The notes under the pieces are model-generated. The model was not told the origin of the DNA. It did not search any database and worked only from the letters and a program-made list of their open reading frames with translations. A stretch of DNA of 64,000 bases, taken from assembly GCA_963691705.1 (NCBI GenBank), contig OY829540.1:47342158-47406157 (forward strand), written 5' to 3'. A program made the position numbers and the translations under genes. Position 1 is the first letter of the stretch. Each line of letters begins with the position of its first letter. Of the stretch, positions 11,666-21,780 are shown one piece after another. This stretch comes from Viola odorata. Taxonomy: Eukaryota; Streptophyta; Magnoliopsida; Malpighiales; Violaceae.

Positions 11666-13141
11666 GAAACCTCTCACATGGATGGGAAAGGCTCAGAATT
11701 TGGATCAAAGAATGTCCTATAATAGTTTTCTTCTCATGAAAACTCAAGAACACATCAAGAGCTTGAAGAACACCAAGACTGTTCTTGCTTGAATTTTCGG
11801 ACCGCTTGGTGCAACTTTCGATTTGGGCTCAAAGGAACAGCAAATGATGTCTAAAGATCACGAAATCTTACAGGAAGACTCTGGCACTAAGGAAGAGGCA
11901 CAAGGAGCGGCCTTGTGTGGCCATGTATTCATGCTTGTTATTTGTATTTCCTTCTTGAGTATTTAAGCAAGACTTAGTTATTTTGATTGATTAGATTATT
12001 GCCAAGTGAAAAGCTAGAGAGAGTTCCTCCTCTAGCCTATCACCAAGGCTTGATCCAAGTGTGTTATTTGAGTGATTTAAGATTGTTTCCATTTCTGTAA
12101 TTCAAGTGTGTTCTCAAGTAATAAACAAGTGTTCCTTTGTGCATCCAAACTGAGTTCAATCAAGTGTTCCATCATCAATCCATCCAATTCCAATCAAATA
12201 CTCAATCCTTTCCATTCATCCTATTTCCTATCATCCATTTCCGCTGCACTTATACTCCATCTTCCATCATATTTCCTTCCATCTTACACTCTGCCTTGTG
12301 TCACAACTCCAAGCTAGATCCTCCTTCAACATAGATTCAAACTCCCCTTACAAAGGAGGTTGGATCTTATCAAGTGGTTTGACTCAGACGGTTTATGCAC
12401 GTTTGATGGAAAGATTGGGGTTTTCCCCTTAGTTCAATCAGTTGCTGCATTAAGGTCGAGCCAGAACAGGCCTCGCGGTACAATTGAGATCAAACCTATT
12501 GCTAATATAACGAGGGATATAATTAAAGAATTTATGATTTCTAAAGTGTTGCCTGCGATAGCATCGAAGTGGCCAAGAGATAGTATTAACGAAATCATTT
12601 ACATTCAACAGGACAATGCCAAAAGTCATATTCATACTGACGATGCTGAATTTTTAAGTGCAGTGCATTGTAGTGGATTGATTGTTGAACTTGTCTGTCA
12701 ACCTCCTAATTCTCCCGATCTAAATGTCTTGGATCTTGGTTTTTTTAGAGCAATACAGTCACTGCAGAGCAAGGAGTGTGCAAAAACCATTGCACAATTG
12801 ATTGGAGCAGTTGAGCAGGCATTTGAGGATTTTTCAGTTAAGAAGTGCAACAATGTGTTCTTGACATTACAAGGGTGTATGATTGAAATTCTCAAGTGTC
12901 ATGGATCCAATAATTACAAGATTCCACACATGAATAAGGATCGAATGGAGAGACAGGGGGCTTTACCATCATCATTAAGTTGTCCTCCAGAAATTGTGGC
13001 TGATGCAGTTGTTCATCTATCTACTTAAAGTCTCAAGAAACAACTTAAGTGCAGGATTGGTTGTGTAATGTATATAATTTTGGGATTGAATCCGCTTGTA
13101 ATTATTGTAATGTAGGTAAGAATAGGTTGTAGTAGTAAGAA

Positions 13142-13183
13142 ATATTCAATCCTCTGTTGTGCTTATTTCAGAGGATCGAATAT
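13142..13183. other. stem-loop after the Mariner transposase stop
   Basis: An imperfect palindrome with arms ATATTCAATCCTCTG and CAGAGGATCGAATAT sits about 115 bp after the transposase stop. It could mark a 3'-end processing region. No function is shown by the sequence alone. Confidence 0.4.
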
Positions 13184-13835
13184 TTTTTTTGGACAAGTAG
13201 AACCTTTTAAAAATTAAGAATTTGTGGTTAGATGATATTTTGGACAATTAGTAGTTTGTGGTTAATCTGCAGACCAAACAAGGATGGAAATGCACTTGTT
13301 ATATCCCAAGTGTGAGTATTGCTTGGTATGAAAAAGTATTTGCATTGATTCTGGTCATGGATGATTCAACCTTTCTTGTTGGGTATTGGATTAGATTCTA
13401 TGCTTGTGCTGTGTCGTGGAACTAATCAACTGAATTTAATTTGTCAAACTTGTTCATAAAACAATTGACAGTCACAACCATTTCTGCAATTTTGAACATT
13501 CAACCAAAAATTGAAAGACTACACACGTTCATTGCACAAAATCTTTGTTTTATTGATCCAAAATGTGATTGACAACATGATTTTACAAAATCTTGTTTAA
13601 TCAACAAAAAAAAAAGAACATTACAGTTTCCTCACTTTACAGCAACCTTCAATTTACATTTGGTAAACAAAAAAAGGAACATTACATTTGGTTTTCAAAA
13701 AAGGAACATTACATCAGCAAATGCTTCAACAAGACCTTGTTCTATCTTCCACGCAGCCTTCAAGTAGCAATCCTCACCGTGCCATCCCAATACCTCTCCA
13801 CATGCAAGGGTAAACAAGGGAAAATATGAGAAGTG

Positions 13836-14040
13836 ACAGTTGGAGTAAAGTAAGGAGTATCAGAAGTGTTGTCACTGCTGCTAAATCAGTTGCTGTATGA
13901 TCCTTGCCAGTTGGAGTAAAGAAGGAGAAGTGCTAGTGTTGTCACTGCTCCTACATGAATGAGCAGTGATGATTGGATTAAAGTGGGGAGAAGCAGAAGA
14001 GTTGTCAACTCTCTTAAATGCATGAGAAGAAGGGTTGGAG
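13836..14040. repeat. tandem degenerate repeats upstream of the second Mariner ORF
   Basis: Units beginning GTTGGAGTAAAG or a close variant start at 13839, 13910, 13972 and 14034, a period of about 62-71 bp. They share a GTTGTCACTGCT-like middle. They lie immediately upstream of the TATA box at 14072 and may be promoter or enhancer repeats, or transposase-binding subterminal repeats. Confidence 0.65.
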
Positions 14041-14071
14041 AAAACCATAAATTCCTATATGTTCCACTTGC

Positions 14072-14079
14072 TATATAAG
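14072..14079 (+). promoter_or_regulatory. TATA box of the second Mariner ORF
   Basis: TATATAAG lies 58 bp upstream of the ATG at 14130. The intervening leader is rich in A and C (ACTCACAAACG ... AAACATTACTC), as in plant 5' UTRs. Confidence 0.6.
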
Positions 14080-14129
14080 AAAGGGTCACTCACAAACGTA
14101 ACATTTCAAGCATAAACATTACTCAACCA

Positions 14130-14495
14130 ATGAATCCTGAGGAAGCCACACACATTCTTAACATTTCAGGGGCACTAGAAGCTCAACTCAATGAACACAT
14201 CATTGATTTCCAAACCAGATTACTACAAATAGAGAGACAGATGGGAAGTATGAAGGCAGTGTACCGTAGGTTGAAGGAGATCAGGGATACGCGTAGGTTT
14301 GAGGAAGAAGCGCATCCTTTAGAGCCAGAAATCATCTTCCGCACCGGTGACGCTCTTCTTTCGTTGGCTAAAATCATGTCCAGGCTGGAGACAGAGAGGG
14401 AAGGTATGAACATTGCAATGAATGCAGTCAATGAAACAGTGACCTATGCTAACAAGTTTGCGGACAAAATCTCACTGATCCCCGAAATAGACTAA
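14130..14495 (+). CDS. second ORF of the Mariner element, 121-aa predicted coiled-coil protein
   Basis: An intact ORF opens with ATG in a leader that has a TATA box 58 bp upstream. The protein is charged and mostly helical, with heptad-like spacing (LEAQLNEHIIDFQTRLLQIE; LSLAKIMSRLETEREGMNIA). It has no signal peptide, membrane segment or Cys/His motif. The 3' flank contains AATAAA-like signals (about 14656). It lies 1.1 kb downstream of the transposase on the same strand and inside the same TIRs. It is uninterrupted, while the transposase carries a stop and an insertion. I do not recognise the family. It may be an accessory protein of the element or a captured host gene. Confidence 0.55.
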   Translation: MNPEEATHILNISGALEAQLNEHIIDFQTRLLQIERQMGSMKAVYRRLKEIRDTRRFEEEAHPLEPEIIFRTGDALLSLAKIMSRLETEREGMNIAMNAVNETVTYANKFADKISLIPEID

Positions 14496-14499
14496 AATC

Positions 14500-15700
14500 A
14501 GGGATATGTAGTGGATTTATGTTTTATGTTTTTACGTTCTGTGTTGCCTATGATAATGTTCTGCTTTTCTATGTTCAATATAAGTGTGTTATGTCACTAC
14601 TTATGTGTTCTGTTTTTCAATTTCAATAAACTTATGTGTTCTGTTTTCATTATGTAATAAAGCATTGAGAGAGCAAACCTAGATGCTAAATAGGAATAGA
14701 CAAGATAGACCTAGCCACGAATGCAGAGTGTAGAAATGGTCAACGCCCTTCTCACTGTGGAACTTAAAAGCAGCCTATACCCCTATCAGGCTTAAAACAA
14801 GTGCTGCAAATTGTATTGTCATATGCACTGTCTTTTTGAAGTTCTTAGGCCCTGAAACGGTCTTGTATGCTAGCATTGTTGAACCAAGGAAAACAAACCA
14901 ACCATGTTACTTATTTTTCTGTCTCTCTACTTATTTACCTACAAACAATAATTTATACACAACCAGATCTGGCAGATCAGTGCTTAACAGAGCATATGTT
15001 TCACTTCATATGAACATGAGATTGTATATCTATGCAGCTAAAGATGTAGGCCAGAAATCCCTAAACAGATTGCAAAGACTCAGAATTTCTAAAGTCTCCG
15101 TGAGCAAAGCTCTGGCAGCAGGCAGCAAGCAGCAAGCAGATGTGGGTGCAAGATATTCACGCACGAAAAGAAAATGGTGTGCACAAAAGGATTCCAGATT
15201 TTATGCAATAGAATATTTCAAATATAAGAATCTGGTAATGTTCTAACTTCGGATCTTTCTAACATGCTTATAGAACAAGCTTGTTGCTATTCGAAGAGAA
15301 TGAATCCCATATCATTGGGGACATTAAAGTGGAAATTTGGGAAATTTTCATCTGTTTAGCAGAACCACAGCAGTACAGAGATAAAGCCACATTATTGGTG
15401 CTTTCTTAATTTATCATCCACTTACAAGTCTTTGGGCCCTCTAATGCATATAGAAACTTTGCTTAAAAAATGCATATAGAAAGACATCATAGATCTAACA
15501 AGTAAATACAGATATAATAACGCTTGTTGACTGATGCATATATTCACAGACCTTATTATACACAAGACATACAAATGTCCAGAAATCCTTTTTTTTTATG
15601 TAATTGAAAGATTGTTTGCGTGTGTTCTAGATAATTTAAAGTATAAGCCAGTTGATACATGTCATTTAGTCTTGTAATGGCTAATAAGCACCAAAATTGT
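14500..15700. other. Mariner interior without a recognised gene
   Basis: This part contains a 136-codon ORF at 14836-15246 with no family resemblance and no clear promoter; I treat it as a chance frame. Codon use and composition do not single out any segment. Confidence 0.4.
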
Positions 15701-15706
15701 AATTGC

Positions 15707-15838
15707 CTATAATTTTGCAGGCAGAGCATCAAATATGTTCGCATCTGGAACAAAACACAATGATGAATGCTCTTTTCCTTTTTCAATGGCTATGGCCTGC
15801 TCAAATAAAGAAAAGGCATCACCGTGGTTTCCCTTCAA
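15707..15838 (-). pseudogene. possible captured TPR/HAT-repeat exon (Prp39-like)
   Basis: On the minus strand a short frame reads LKGNHGDAFSLFEQAIAIEK and continues GKEHSS before diverging and stopping at 15707-15709. The GN...A..LFEQAIAIE pattern is that of a TPR or HAT repeat helix pair. It resembles a repeat of the pre-mRNA processing factor Prp39, which binds U1 snRNP, as I recall that family. It lies inside the Mariner TIRs, downstream (minus strand) of a leader-like sequence at 16060-16330. That arrangement suggests a captured gene fragment. The match is short and the assignment tentative. Confidence 0.35.
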
Positions 15839-16059
15839 AATAAAGAAACAGCTAAATAAAAACAAGTGAAATCAAAATCACCCTTGAGAATTCTAAAAAC
15901 TTAACATGATCATACCAGTCTATGTTGATGCCTAACAACGAAATCTTGATACCAACCAAATGGAATTTTAAAGAACGCGAGAAGAGGACAATCACAAAAA
16001 TCAAAATCAAAAAGTGATGGAGCTTAAAATCGAAAGAACATACCCGATTTTGGATCGCA

Positions 16060-16330
16060 AACTCCCTCGCATTCCTTCAAATCAAATCGCAGCCGATAAA
16101 CCCTAACTTCTTATCGCAAACTTTTCCCTTCCTTGTAAACGACCCTTCTCTCTCCTTTCAGACAAAATTGATTGCAAAAAAACCCAAATTCTTTACAGAG
16201 GATTCTCATCGTGAAGCCTCAATCAATTAAAGAAACCCTAAAAAAAATTTCAAGAAAATTTGGAGAAGGAGGCTGAGAACGGTTGAGGAGAGAAGGAGAA
16301 GATGGAGACTGTTTGTCTGGTAGGTCTGAA
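16060..16330 (-). promoter_or_regulatory. leader-like sequence on the minus strand inside the Mariner right end
   Basis: Read on the minus strand this stretch resembles a plant 5' UTR. It has pyrimidine-rich CTTCTCCTTCTCTCC followed by TTAGGGTTTC motifs, and then a possible donor ATCGG/GTATGT near 16045. It could drive a minus-strand transcript through the captured fragment at 15707-15838. There is no experimental or ORF support. Confidence 0.3.
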
Positions 16331-16553
16331 ACTCTGCTCCCATGTCCCCCACGATTTCAAATTTGTTTTATCAAAATCTCAGTTTTCTTATTTTGCCCAT
16401 GTGTGACCCGGTGTTCAAGTATTTAACGACGGATCGGTTGAGGGTGTCTTTGTCAAATCCATCTCTTAAGTTGCACTCATGCCAAAGGCGTCAAGGGGAA
16501 AAAGGACACCCATTTAAGCCTAAAACGTCCATTTTAAAAAGACAGAGGGAGTA

Positions 16554-17600
16554 TTATATTTTTTTCTCCAAATAATTTAGTTAATTTATACATTTTGAAA
16601 TATTATTTTATACTTAATAATTTAATTACTATTTTTTGAGTGATAATGATTTGAAGATCTCGGGCAACACAGATTCCCTGGGAGGGAGCTGTTGGAGTTT
16701 CCAAGACAGGTACTGTTATGTTTTCTTGACTGAGAGTTTTATGCCCTTCTTCTAGTGTTCTTGGACTTTTCAGGACGTGTTGAGTGTTTGCTTCTCTTCC
16801 CCTTCTAGTTTTCCATCGTTAGTAGGTCGAAGCTTTTATAACTTTTAACGTGATAATTTTTTATTAAGATCCCAGATCCATCATCATCTTCTCTGGTTAC
16901 AGTTTCTTAAGTACATAGTTGTAACATTTTACTTCCTGTACTGTAAGCGTGAGTGTTATAACAAGTGGTTAGCTTGAGTATTTCGATACCTAAGTTACCG
17001 AAAGTTCTGATTGCTGGTTCGAGTATATGGGATTATGGCGACCATCTATGGTCAGCTAAACTGTTTGCTAAGGACCAGTTATAAACTGTTTGCCAATTAA
17101 AGAAAATCAAGACATGAAGAGCGAAAACATAACCGTCATTTCTAGGTACAAAGTGTTTTTATGGTGACAAGTCTATTTTTCGACATTAGTGCCCGATTAA
17201 TATACATCGTTAGATGGATAAATTTTTTTGTGCAAGATAAAATTACTTTTTTATTTTTCACTTATTGTCTATTAACTGATCAATCAACACTCTAACTAGC
17301 CTCTTTGATTTAATACCTCAAGAAATTTGATCTATTTCATCTCTTATTGAGCTTGATTTGTCTTACAATTTCAATCGGTTGTTGTGTCATCTTCTTCTAT
17401 CAATTCGTCAACTGTTTGGAGATATTTTAGATAAGTCAATGTCTTTATGTTCTAATGGTTAACGTTTATTAGAGACAACAATTAAATGAAGTGCGGGTAC
17501 TCTCTGTCATTATCCCGTCTGGAATAGCATACATTTGATCAAAACGAAAAAAGAGATGAAACATTCAGGCCAAAAACTGTTAACTAGTACAGATCATAAC
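16554..17600. other. intergenic, no gene established
   Basis: This is AT-rich spacer between the Mariner element and the CBSX5-like gene. A short GC-richer piece near 16655-16710 (GGGCAACACAGATTCCCTGG) ends in a donor-like CAG/GTACTG and might be a stray exon. I could not identify it. Confidence 0.4.
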
Positions 17601-17639
17601 TGCAACTATGTTACACAACCCAACCTACCAACACTCAAT

Positions 17640-19475
17640 TCATTGGTTAGTACTTAGTAGCCACTCCCTCAAGACTCTGATAATGTCGGTAAGTGATGCC
17701 ACACCGATGAGCAGGCCCTGTTGGTCCATGACCCAAACACGATGCACATGTTTGGTAACAACCTTGTCGATGACTTCAGCAATGGGCGAATCCGTATGAC
17801 AGGTCACAATTTCCTTTCCCCCAACATTTGACGTTTGTAGCTGCATAAATTGGAGAAGATGCTATATGCTCTGTAAACTGCAGAGCAGTCAAGGGCAACC
17901 ATGTCTGTAGCGCTGTAAGATGGCACCCGCGCAAATCTGTTGCGGAGAACGTCCCGATAAGCTTCTTTCCCCTTCCCTGAAATGCAATGTCAGATTGCAT
18001 TCTGTTAGTTGATAACACGAAAATGTGCATTCAACGGCTAACTTTAGAAACCAAATTCCTGATAGCATAAGCTGTATTGCAAGAACTAGAACAAAAAATC
18101 AAAGCAGAACCACCTACAAATAAGAGAAATAATAATATGCTAATCCGTGTTTGACCTAATGCCGGAAAGGAATCATCTCAAACGGCACAAGAAAAGGCGA
18201 CTAATGCGTCAGATAAAAGAATAAGGAGACGTACATCTATTAGCTGCCTGGAATTTTCCTCTGCAGGATTTGCGGCCACAACTATGGGCACAGCAGTCAG
18301 CAGAGCGGCTCTCATGCATTTGATGGCATCCATGACTTTTGTGGTACCGCTTATCGCGTATACATTGACATTTACCACCCCACTTTCCCCTACACTTCGC
18401 AACATGATGCCCTGCATTTGAGAAGGATGCTCCTTCAGGAATTTGACCAAATCCATTTGCGTGAGCATTCGGTAGCCTGGCGAAGCCTCCACCAACTCCA
18501 CTCCAGATACGTTCTCCATGTGACTATCGAGCGGTACTAAAGCACGGTGGATTCCTTTACTGAACACTTCCATGCAATCCAGTATGCTGCAAATAATACA
18601 GAACATATGACACTTCCATTCAGGAATATAGTTTCACAGGATTTTGCATAGATAGGAAAGTAATGATGTTCATGTACTTATAATACGTCTCAAGTTAAAT
18701 CTTAGTGTCAGCTCGACTGCTAACGAACGGAGGTGGGATTCGAGCCTGCCCAACTGCCTAATGGCACCACTGACGAAGTAGATTGTAATTACTGTTATCA
18801 AGAAAACTAGCAAGAAACTACTCCTAACCAACTAGTAAAAAACACAACCAGAAGATTAGCTGACAGACTTTGGCAAAAATACATTGGTACATTATACAAT
18901 TCGTGTTAACTTCATACTTGTACTCAATAATCCGTTATAAGTAACATCTGACAAATATATATCCAAGAAGTAGTAAATTAATAATATTAAGTTGACAAAT
19001 AAACAAATTAATTAGTAATCATTTAACACAGAATTTTAATTAAGTACCTGGTGTTAGGATTCAGGGTCCATAAACTGAGCCCTTCAAGACAATGGCCGAT
19101 GATCGACGAAACCGGGACAGACATCTTCTTATCAAGATCAGAACTAGCATCATCATCACCGCCGTTCACTCGATCATCACCAGCAATGTGTGCTAGGATA
19201 TCAAGCATAGTAGCAATCCCTATATAGTGCTTCCTCACCTCCCCTGTCTGCTTATCAGACTCCAAGATCATGGACCCACCGGCTCCGATCCAGTGCCCCG
19301 GCGGCGCAGCCACCGGCACCGCCACCACATTATTGGCCACCAGAGTGTTCATTGTGTGGGCCAAGGAGGCAGTGTATGGTACCTCTACTAATCTTCTCTT
19401 GCCTTCTATTAGATCACTCACTTTCTTGCCACTTATCCTCTCATGATCACTTTCACTAACTCTATGTTCTTGCAT
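17640..19475 (-). CDS. CBSX5: CBSX5-like CBS-domain protein gene, three exons, one apparent frameshift
   Basis: Exons are 19475-19048, 18586-18235 and 17976-17640, with consensus junctions (CAG/GTAC, TTTGCAG, GAT/GTACGT, TTTCAG) and phases that join correctly. The product is about 370 residues with four CBS motifs. Recognisable segments are KKVSDLIEGKRRLVEVP, VVAVPVAAPPGHWIGAG, GYRMLTQMDLVKFLKEHP, IGTFSATDLRGCHL and HVHRVWVMDQQGLLIGVASL. CBS pairs bind adenosine nucleotides; plant CBSX5/6-type proteins resemble SNF4 gamma subunits. In exon 3 the frame changes by one base near 17850, just before the last CBS motif, where one extra base (or two lost) would explain it. This could be a real lesion or an assembly error. 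Everything else looks intact, making this the best preserved host gene here. Confidence 0.85.
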
Positions 19476-19760
19476 TTTTCTTTTTTCTTTTTTTCTTTTT
19501 TTGGTTCTTTCTTTTTTTTGGGTTTTATTGTAATGAAATGAGATTTTGATTTTGATTTTGATTTTGATTTTGATGAGAGGGTGTTGTTTTTGTGATGTGT
19601 GTTATGTTATGGTACGTGTTGATCAGCAAAGGTATGTCAGTGCATAGGTGTGGAGATTTTGACAAGTGGTGTTTGACTGCGACAGAATAGATGTGGATTT
19701 GAGCTTCCATCATCTGTAGGTGGACACGTGGCATATATGGCAGGTTTGGTGATTTGTTAG
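19476..19760 (-). promoter_or_regulatory. 5' flank of the CBSX5-like gene
   Basis: Upstream of the ATG on the minus strand lies a purine-rich A/G leader. Beyond it is a hexanucleotide microsatellite, (ATTTTG)n on the plus strand, with about five units near 19543-19575. A CACGTG core at about 19724-19729 is a possible G-box. The TATA position is not clear. Confidence 0.4.
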
Positions 19761-21780
19761 TGTAATATGTTTTCTTTTAGGATAAACATAAATTCAAGTC
19801 CCACTAGTATTACAAATATATAAATTTATTATAAATTATTTTTATCATAATTATTCATAAACTCTAAGTTAATTAGACTTAAAAAAATTAATAAAAAATA
19901 TATACGATTTTTAAATTAGCAACAATTATATTATAAAAATTAATTAAATTTTAAAAAGTTAAAAAATGAAGTTAATTAGAATTTAAATGTTCACGTTATA
20001 AACATATTTTATTATTATTTTAGACATTAAACTTTTATAATTACTCATTATAATAATTATTTGGTGATGGTAAGAAATAAAATCTGAAAATGGATGGTAC
20101 CATCACCATAATTATTATAATATGTATTCTTAATTTTACATTTAGGGGTGAGGATATAAGTTAGTAATGAAATGACCCAACAGGAAAGAAAGAAAGAGAT
20201 TAGAAAAAGAATGGCAACAAGGAGTAGTGGTGTATGGGTTGGGCTTTTTTCCTTATTGGTACCGGTCCCCATGTATAATGGGCTGGGCTGGGCTGCATGA
20301 CTTTTGTTCGGAATTACGTTTCTGATAAAAAGAAAAATTATAATCACAAATTATAATTTATAAACTAATTTGAAAATAAGTAGATTAATCGAAAAAGAAA
20401 ATGCAAAGAATTTTCCTTTCATTAATTTGTGGGATAAAATGGATGGATATATTTGGATTTGGAGAAAGAAAAGAATTATCCCACATCTTTCCATATATTC
20501 TATTCTTGTCTCCAAGTTTAAAATATATAAAATTGAATTAAGATAAAAGAATAGTATATGCATCGCCCAGGTATTCAACTAGTCAACTATTTTCTCAATG
20601 CTTGTTTCCAGCACCATTCTAAACTTTGACGGTTCATCTAAATCTTGTTATTGTTTACTAAAAATTAGTATTCTTAACACTATATACAAAATATACTTAT
20701 ACTTAAGATGTCGAGTTTGAGCATTGGGGTTTTAAAATATCTAACGGTATTATTTACTTCAATTTTTAGTAGATCAGAATAAAAACCTACAAGGTACTCA
20801 TAGTAAGAATCTAGATTAGTACCGGCCAAAAAGAACATTATGAGTTGTGTAAATGAAAAAAATGGTTGTTTCTATAATAATGCATATTGTTAAGAAAATG
20901 TGGTCTTTCAAGATCCTATTTTGCTCGACGTCATAAACAACTAATATGGTGATCTAATAATTAAAAATTAAAAACATAACTAATTTTTTATAGGCATAAA
21001 TAATTAAATATAACTAATTAGTTGGTTGTCAATTTCCATAAAAAACAAAGTATTCGTGGAGAACAAAGTAGTGTTTGTTCAGAAAAAGAAAAAAAAAATC
21101 CCCTTCTACACACGAACAGATAAAATAAACTCGATGGGTTCTCGTCTGTCCGTTTATTATTTAATTATTTTTTACTATATTATTTAATTTTAAAAAAATC
21201 TATATTTCGCTAATATTTTCTAACTCAATGTCTAAGTCTAAGTTAGCCTTGTTATGTAACTGTAACCCGACATCTACTGTGCAGCAAACCATCATATATC
21301 AAATGAATAGTGTGCATGTAAGTATAAATCAAACTAATTAGTCAATGATGAAAAAAAAATTAATATTATAAGACGATTTGTGCGTAGACCAAATATAAAG
21401 AGACCATCACTTTTAAGTTTTCACATATATACTTTATGTTTGTTGAGGATTGCGTTCTTTTTTCCGCTGTAGACCAAAGTTGCTCCTGCACACAATCTCA
21501 AACAGATTTTTTATATTGTACCATATATTAATTAAGTGTTAATTTTCTAAATATACATAAATAGATTAGAAGAGTAACTAAGTAAAAACTAATAGTTAAA
21601 TTTGTTTCCAAATCATACAATTTTGCTTCCTTAATTAAGGATGGAAGAATAATGTGGGTTATGTAATTCAATTATCTTTTAAAAAATATAACTTAAATAA
21701 ATATACTAATCATGTAGTATGTATTAGCACTTCCACCTGCGCTACGTTGCAGTGAGTATTGTCTTAATATCAATATATTG
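19761..21780. other. intergenic AT-rich stretch, no gene seen
   Basis: Only short chance ORFs are present. A short GGGCT repeat lies near 20277-20294. I see no RNA gene or bounded mobile element. Confidence 0.5.

Larger units (their letters stand above)
9297..12372. mobile_element. LTR-retroelement block with two LTR copies in inverted orientation
   Basis: The left copy (9297-9912) reads as an LTR on the minus strand, from TGATACGATCACGCG to GGATCGTATCA. It is preceded on that strand by a polypurine-like AAAGGAAGAGG. The right copy (about 11883-12372) is the same LTR on the plus strand, lacking roughly its first 80 bases and ending GGATCTTATCA. The arms match over about 480 bp, so the block is a large foldback. 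Flanking 5-mers differ (AAGTC and AGTGG), and about 100 bp of the transposase coding sequence is missing at the site. This suggests two insertions, or one rearranged insertion, with target deletion. The internal part holds a gag-like ORF on the minus strand. Confidence 0.75.
8515..13028 (+). pseudogene. Mariner transposase pseudogene, interrupted by a retroelement block
   Basis: Exon 1 (8515-8704) ends at the donor AAAG/GTAAAA; the acceptor TATGCGCAG ends at 8779. Exon 2 encodes the N-terminal helix-turn-helix part (ELTTTERLEAIQLLLAKSKD ... TIQRIWKRARESG) and a second DNA-binding part (TLRSLAFVLGVSKSFLHTKL). It reaches the first catalytic Asp in VHIDEKWFYLTKK before the insertion. After the insertion the frame resumes near 12372 with WFDSDGLCTFDGKIGVFPL, the second Asp in IYIQQDNAKSH and the third in NSPDLNVLDLGFF. 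About 30 residues around the insertion point are missing. A TGA at 9022-9024 breaks exon 2 in frame, probably from CGA. The enzyme would cut and paste the element at TA sites; this copy is dead. Confidence 0.9.
8131..16551 (+). mobile_element. Mariner-like element (Stowaway-type TIRs), 8.4 kb with nested insertion
   Basis: The left end CTCCCTCCGTCCATTTATAA and the reverse complement of the right end, CTCCCTCTGTCTTTTTAAAA, match over about 26 bp with a few mismatches. Both are flanked by TA (8129-8130 and 16552-16553). The CTCCCTC terminus and the TA target site are diagnostic for plant Mariner/Stowaway elements, and the element encodes a DD39D-type transposase. Without the 3,076-bp insertion at 9297-12372 it would be about 5.3 kb, long for the group. 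The extra length holds a second ORF (14130-14495), tandem promoter repeats and a possible host gene fragment with a leader on the minus strand. Confidence 0.85.

Noticed and set aside
14836..15246. 136-codon ORF inside the Mariner element
   Set aside because: There is no family pattern, low-complexity composition and no TATA or leader, unlike the ORF at 14130.
20057..20578. Minus-strand ORFs of 96 and 75 codons
   Set aside because: AT-rich chance frames with no homology or gene signals.
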